Shown here piece by piece: positions 60,710 to 64,000 of a DNA stretch of 64,000 nt (the first letter of the stretch is position 1; each line of letters starts with the position of its first letter). A program made the translations under genes and the position numbers. Origin of the DNA: Hassallia sp050875635 (GTDB lineage: Bacteria; Cyanobacteriota; Cyanobacteriia; Cyanobacteriales; Nostocaceae); assembly GCF_050875635.1 (NCBI RefSeq), contig NZ_JBPAOH010000031.1, forward strand, positions 1 to 64,000, written 5' to 3'. The notes below the pieces were generated by a model, which saw only the letters and a list, made by a program, of their open reading frames with translations, made no database searches and was not told where the DNA came from.

Positions 60710-61488
60710 TTGTGAATCAAATCCCAAATCAGATCGGCTAATTCTGCACTTGCTCCCAAAGGTTCAGCCAGTTGGAAACGCACAGCAGGGAATTGTAATT
60801 TTAACTCTTGTTCAGAGCGAGCGATCGCATCTGTGATACCGCCAGCAAATAAAAAATATGGCAAAATAGTAATATTTTTACAACCAGCACTCACCAACTG
60901 TTTCACTCGTGATTCTAAACTAGGAGCCACAGACCAATAAGCTGTTAATACTCCCAAATTCGCTGCCATTGCTTCGACTTGTTTTTTAGAACCAGGACGA
61001 CGGCTACCATGAGTTAAAAGAATCCATCCTTGGTTATAATAATTTTCGCTGCTTTTAGCAATTTGCTTTGCTAGCAACTTTTCTACACCAGCATGACTAC
61101 CTAAATATGGTTGCAACTCAATTATGATATCTTCAGCCGCCTGTTGAGCCAAAGCCACTTCACCGGGAATATCTTCCATTACATGCACCCCAGGCAGCAG
61201 AAATAATGGTAATATTTTTAGGCGATGATACCCACTCGCTTTCAGCATTTGGGCAAATCTTTTAATCTGCTCGTGCAAAGGTTCAGGCTTCAATTCTAAG
61301 TATGCAGTACTTACCAATTCACATTTTGGCGGTGACACCACACCACCAATGATAGACCTTTGTAAGTTGCTTTCCAGCTTATTATTTACCAGTTTTGCCA
61401 ATTGCTGCATAGCAATTTCCTGGCGCGGATCGCGACTTCCGTGAGACACCAACAGATATGCAGATAGCATTAGCGATCGCTTACTCAA
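60706..61488 (-). CDS. sirB: Sirohydrochlorin chelatase (CbiX/SirB-like, two-domain)
   Basis: 260 residues with two CbiX-type halves: first LLVSHGSRDPRQE (metal-binding His) and LPLFLLPGVHVMEDIP, then ILLTHGSRRPGSKKQ and LPYFLFAGGITDAI. The doubled length is that of long SirB/CbiX proteins. It inserts Fe (siroheme) or Co into sirohydrochlorin. Translationally coupled to cobA by ATGA. The oxidation step from precorrin-2 (CysG/Met8-like) is not encoded in this window. SirB is the likely role given cobA, but cobalt specificity cannot be ruled out. Confidence 0.9.
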   Translation of the reverse strand: MSKRSLMLSAYLLVSHGSRDPRQEIAMQQLAKLVNNKLESNLQRSIIGGVVSPPKCELVSTAYLELKPEPLHEQIKRFAQMLKASGYHRLKILPLFLLPGVHVMEDIPGEVALAQQAAEDIIIELQPYLGSHAGVEKLLAKQIAKSSENYYNQGWILLTHGSRRPGSKKQVEAMAANLGVLTAYWSVAPSLESRVKQLVSAGCKNITILPYFLFAGGITDAIARSEQELKLQFPAVRFQLAEPLGASAELADLIWDLIHK

Positions 61489-61635
61489 AGCGGAAATTTT
61501 ATATATCTTATCAGATTATTAAGTAGCGTAGACGCAAATCTAATTCGCGTCTACGCAGCCCTAACTATATAACCTGCAAAGCTGATAAATTAACTTCTCG
61601 GATAATCTCTTCCTTTCCTTTGAAATTAATTCAAA

Positions 61636-62319
61636 CTATTTTGCCGCACCTGGGTCAGCAACGTAACGGAAAGTCGGTTCCGAATTCCAAGGACCGCGTT
61701 CATCCTTACCGTTGGTAGACAAGTTGTAGTAAATATCCACAGTGTTATCTGGTTGGATATTTCCAAAGAACGGGTCGGTTAATTTACCCAAAGAATCTAG
61801 CGCTTTCATAAACATTTGGGTATGAGAAATTTCTCTTGTCAACAAATGAACGAGCGTGTTTTTCGTTCCTTCATCAGTGGCTAGTTTAATCAAGGATTCG
61901 TATGTTTGACGTGCCCCTGCTTCAGCAGCAATGTTAGCCCGCAAATCGCGCACTACATCGCCACCTTCATTTACATAGCTAGCACTCCAAGTATTACCTT
62001 GACTATCTAATAAGTGTGGTCCCACACCCCGCACTGCAAACAAAGTGCTTTTGTAAGCATCGGTTTGGTCAACATTTTTGGTGTGAATTTCAATCAATTG
62101 ACCCACCATTTCTAAGTGACCGAACTCTTCTAAGGCAATATCTTGCAGCATATCGCGAATACTGGGGTCTTCGCAATGAAAGGATTGAGTCCAGTATTGC
62201 AAAGCTGCTGTTAGTTCACCAGTTGCACCACCAAATTGCTCTAAAAGCAGTTGAGCATAGCGCGGATTTGGCTCTTTGACATCAACAGAATGAATCGGGT
62301 CTTTTTTGTGAAAAAACAT
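61636..62319 (-). CDS. Manganese catalase
   Basis: 227 residues of the di-manganese catalase family: GGATGELTAALQYW (first Glu), ALEEFGHLEMV (Glu and His ligands near residues 66-69), NIAAEAGARQTYE (bridging Glu region near 140-150) and REISHTQMFMKAL (His near 178). It disproportionates hydrogen peroxide in the cytoplasm. It is somewhat shorter than ~270-residue relatives because the C-terminal lid is brief. A single gene with a separate leader. Confidence 0.92.
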   Translation of the reverse strand: MFFHKKDPIHSVDVKEPNPRYAQLLLEQFGGATGELTAALQYWTQSFHCEDPSIRDMLQDIALEEFGHLEMVGQLIEIHTKNVDQTDAYKSTLFAVRGVGPHLLDSQGNTWSASYVNEGGDVVRDLRANIAAEAGARQTYESLIKLATDEGTKNTLVHLLTREISHTQMFMKALDSLGKLTDPFFGNIQPDNTVDIYYNLSTNGKDERGPWNSEPTFRYVADPGAAK

Positions 62320-62558
62320 CAGTGTCTCCCTCTCTTTTTATGGCACATTCCAGCATTTTTACTTGTTGCTAAAAATGCTCGGCACACATTTAATCATGTT
62401 ATAGATTACATCCAATCTTTACCTTAACCTTGAGAATGACTTACTTGATAAGCATCTATAACCAAAGTTGGATTTTGTCAATGATAAAATGGAAATAAAA
62501 ATAACTCTCACAGAAGAAAGCGTCTTGAAAGTGAGGAGGAATCAATTACGCTTTTTTT

Positions 62559-62939
62559 CTAGTGCTGTTCGGCGTTGTAAGTATAAAAGCTTTCAAATGC
62601 TCCTACACTCTCAAATGTATAAGAAGGCAGCCATGAATTCAGTTTTAAATCTGTACGATAAATACTAAAAATAAGAAAATCTTGCCGTTCCGTAGTCCCT
62701 GCAATAAGTTCCCGCACTTGTGGACTAGCGGAGTCTACTAGTTTATCGCAATCTAATTTAATTAAATTTTCTAACATCTTTGGTGTTTTTTTGCAGACAT
62801 CGCTTTTTAAGTATTTTGTCAACCGTTGCACGGCATATTCTTCATATTCCGCTTGACTGGGATTTGTCTTCGCCATCGTCACTCCCAAGACAACTAGTCC
62901 GACACCGACAATATATGTCATAATTGTTGAGAGTCTCAT
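62559..62939 (-). CDS. DUF4359 membrane-anchored protein
   Basis: 126 residues. An N-terminal hydrophobic helix (IMTYIVGVGLVVLGVTMA) is followed by KTNPSQAEYEEYAVQRLTKYLK, two Cys (DVCKK, KLDCDKL) and the ending RQDFLIFSIYRTDLKLNSW...YTFESVGAFESFYTY. This pattern matches the cyanobacterial DUF4359 family, from memory. Function unknown; the Cys pair probably forms a disulfide outside the membrane. Confidence 0.8.
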   Translation of the reverse strand: MRLSTIMTYIVGVGLVVLGVTMAKTNPSQAEYEEYAVQRLTKYLKSDVCKKTPKMLENLIKLDCDKLVDSASPQVRELIAGTTERQDFLIFSIYRTDLKLNSWLPSYTFESVGAFESFYTYNAEQH

Positions 62940-63053
62940 TTTTCCTAACTGTTAATCACTGAAGTCTCTTGACTCTAGATTAACTGACTCCGTTCCTTAA
63001 ACAAAAACTCACAGATCCATTTATCAGGGTTATGTTATAATGAATCGAAGAAT

Positions 63054-63127
63054 GGCGAGCGTAGCCAAGTGGTTAAGGCAGTGGTTTGTGGTACCACCAT
63101 TCGTGGGTTCGAGTCCCATCGTTCGCC
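63054..63127 (+). tRNA. tRNA-His (anticodon GTG)
   Basis: Cloverleaf: acceptor GCGAGCG (63055-63061) with CGTTCGC (63120-63126, one G-U), D arm GCC...GGC, anticodon stem GTGGT/ACCAC around loop TTGTGGT with anticodon GTG at 63088-63090, T arm GTGGGTTCGAGTCCCAT. The extra G at 63054 opposite discriminator C63127 is the G-1:C73 pair characteristic of tRNA-His. CCA is not encoded. Confidence 0.96.
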
Positions 63128-63128
63128 C

Positions 63129-63707
63129 TCATTTGAGAATAAGACCAACGGCACGGCGAATGTATGCTTCGACTGGTTCAACGCTAGGCATAAATACCAG
63201 CGCGTAAAGCATAATCCCACTCATGAGGTCAAAAACTAAATCGCTGTCTGTATCAGCGTGGATTTCATTTCTAGCCTTAGCCCGCTCGATCGCAACCTGA
63301 AAAGCTTGGCGTCGTGGTAAAAGGTATTTTGTCCAATAAACTTGGGCAAATTGCGGACTGCTGGAAGCAGCACCGATAATCATCGCCAGAATTTGACGAC
63401 CCAAAGGTGTGAGAGTAGTTTTCACCGCAATCTCAATAATGCAGTCTATATCGCTTGAAAGCGCACCTGTATCAGGTATTTCAATTTCTTGACGAACACT
63501 TTCAATCGCGTCAGCCACTAGTTCTTCTTTAGAAGCATACCATCGATAGATTGTGGTTTTGCCAACACCAGCCGATCGCGCGATCGCATCAATACTTAGG
63601 CGATCGTAACCGATCTGAGATAGCAAATCGAGAGTTGCCTTGATGATGGCTTGATGAGATTCTGCACTGCGCGGTCTTCCTGGTTGTTTTTTGTCTGATT
63701 TCGTCAT
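63129..63707 (-). CDS. TetR/AcrR-family transcriptional regulator
   Basis: 192 residues from ATG 63707 (an upstream in-frame start at 63797 would add thirty non-conserved residues). The HTH is AIIKATLDLLSQIGYDRLSIDAIARSAGVGKTTIYRWYASKEELV, split by the turn AGVGKTTIYRWY, followed by a helical ligand-binding domain (LTPLGRQILAMIIGAA, FQVAIERAKARNEI). It ends immediately next to the tRNA-His 3' end on the opposite strand. Ligand and targets unknown; no divergent efflux or enzyme gene is in view. Confidence 0.92.
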   Translation of the reverse strand: MTKSDKKQPGRPRSAESHQAIIKATLDLLSQIGYDRLSIDAIARSAGVGKTTIYRWYASKEELVADAIESVRQEIEIPDTGALSSDIDCIIEIAVKTTLTPLGRQILAMIIGAASSSPQFAQVYWTKYLLPRRQAFQVAIERAKARNEIHADTDSDLVFDLMSGIMLYALVFMPSVEPVEAYIRRAVGLILK

Positions 63708-63797
63708 GATTGGGGACGCTTGGACGCTTAGATTAGGGATTAGGGACGTTTGGACTGGTGAGTCCTGCACAATTGTCTTGGTTTCCCTCTCAATCAC

Positions 63798-64000
63798 AAA
63801 GACGCTTCGCGTTCACCAAGCAATACAGTTGAGTTAGAGAAAGCAAAAAGTGCAAAGGTGAATGTTTTAAATTTTATTTCACCTTTACCTTTCTCCTATC
63901 ATGGTATAGCGGGAGGGTGAGAACCCCTACCTTTAAACGTCGTGGGATGAAACCCGATACGTAGGACTTTAGTCCGCAGTGTCTCTTGCCCATCGCTCAA
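63798..64000. other. Window end; folded non-coding segment, possibly a transposon end
   Basis: From about 63900 the sequence can form several short hairpins (GGGAGGGTGAGAACCCCTACC region; CGTGGGATGAAACCCG; GGACTTTAGTCC). This resembles the structured right end of IS200/IS605-type elements with their guide RNA, but no tnpB gene is in view and the window stops, so this is a weak suggestion. Confidence 0.25.

Noticed and set aside
62468..62668. A 66-residue plus-strand frame over the DUF4359 3' end
   Set aside because: It is antisense to the conserved C-terminal part of the DUF4359 gene and has no recognisable features.

Overview
The window looks like chromosomal DNA of a filamentous, probably heterocyst-forming cyanobacterium (Nostocales). 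The signs are a complete phycoerythrocyanin (pec) operon directly upstream of a phycocyanin (cpc) operon with several rod-core linker genes, many HIP1 octamers (GCGATCGC), heptamer short tandem repeats between genes, and small cyanobacterial families such as DUF3285 and DUF4359. Species cannot be named from this sequence alone.

Layout. 1-2.8 kb: the 3' part of a GH68 fructosyltransferase/invertase gene, a 5'-truncated ADP-ribosylglycohydrolase gene and a secreted protein. 2.8-15 kb (minus strand): an exopolysaccharide cluster with four families of glycosyltransferase (GT26, GT14, two GT2, GT4), a Wzx-type flippase, a Wzy/ligase-type membrane protein, a Wzc-like chain-length/P-loop protein and a GH39-like glycosidase. 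15.4-19.9 kb: aminopeptidase P and two tandem seven-repeat FG-GAP/VCBS proteins. 19.9-28.4 kb (minus): a retron locus. 29-35 kb: a small membrane protein, an IS5-type transposase relic, a secreted protein, a degenerate MBL-fold protein, trpG, dgkA, ybeY, a DUF3285 gene and prfB with its programmed frameshift. 35-39.7 kb (plus): two GAF-domain proteins (one fused to a hexapeptide acyltransferase), an HD-domain protein, a Uma2 relic and a Phd/VapC-type toxin-antitoxin pair bracketed by a 37-bp perfect inverted repeat. 39.9-51.5 kb (minus): pecBACEF-cpcBACDEF-cpcG x3, the light-harvesting rods with their lyases and linkers. 52-64 kb: RluA-family pseudouridine synthase, Uma2 protein, PatA-like response regulator, a membrane-spanning HEAT-NACHT NTPase, siroheme genes cobA and a CbiX/SirB chelatase, Mn catalase, DUF4359, tRNA-His and a TetR regulator.

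The most interesting part is the retron. The reverse transcriptase carries the retron NAxxH, YADD and VTG motifs. Upstream on the same strand are not one but two homologous structured non-coding elements (21357-21596 and 22847-23089). Each is bounded by perfect terminal a1/a2-like inverted repeats, shares an identical 37-nt msr-like core and has a diverged but still self-complementary long hairpin. The locus also encodes a winged-helix/SWIM zinc-finger protein and a WGR-HEAT/ARM repeat protein, the partner pair I recall for type XIII retrons. A hicAB toxin-antitoxin pair and an alpha/beta hydrolase gene sit inside the array.

Several miniature repeat families are also visible. One (13-15 bp terminal repeats containing AGGACTTACGCA) is inserted, with a 5-bp target duplication, into a copy of a second repeat whose uninterrupted copy forms the 3' end of cobA.
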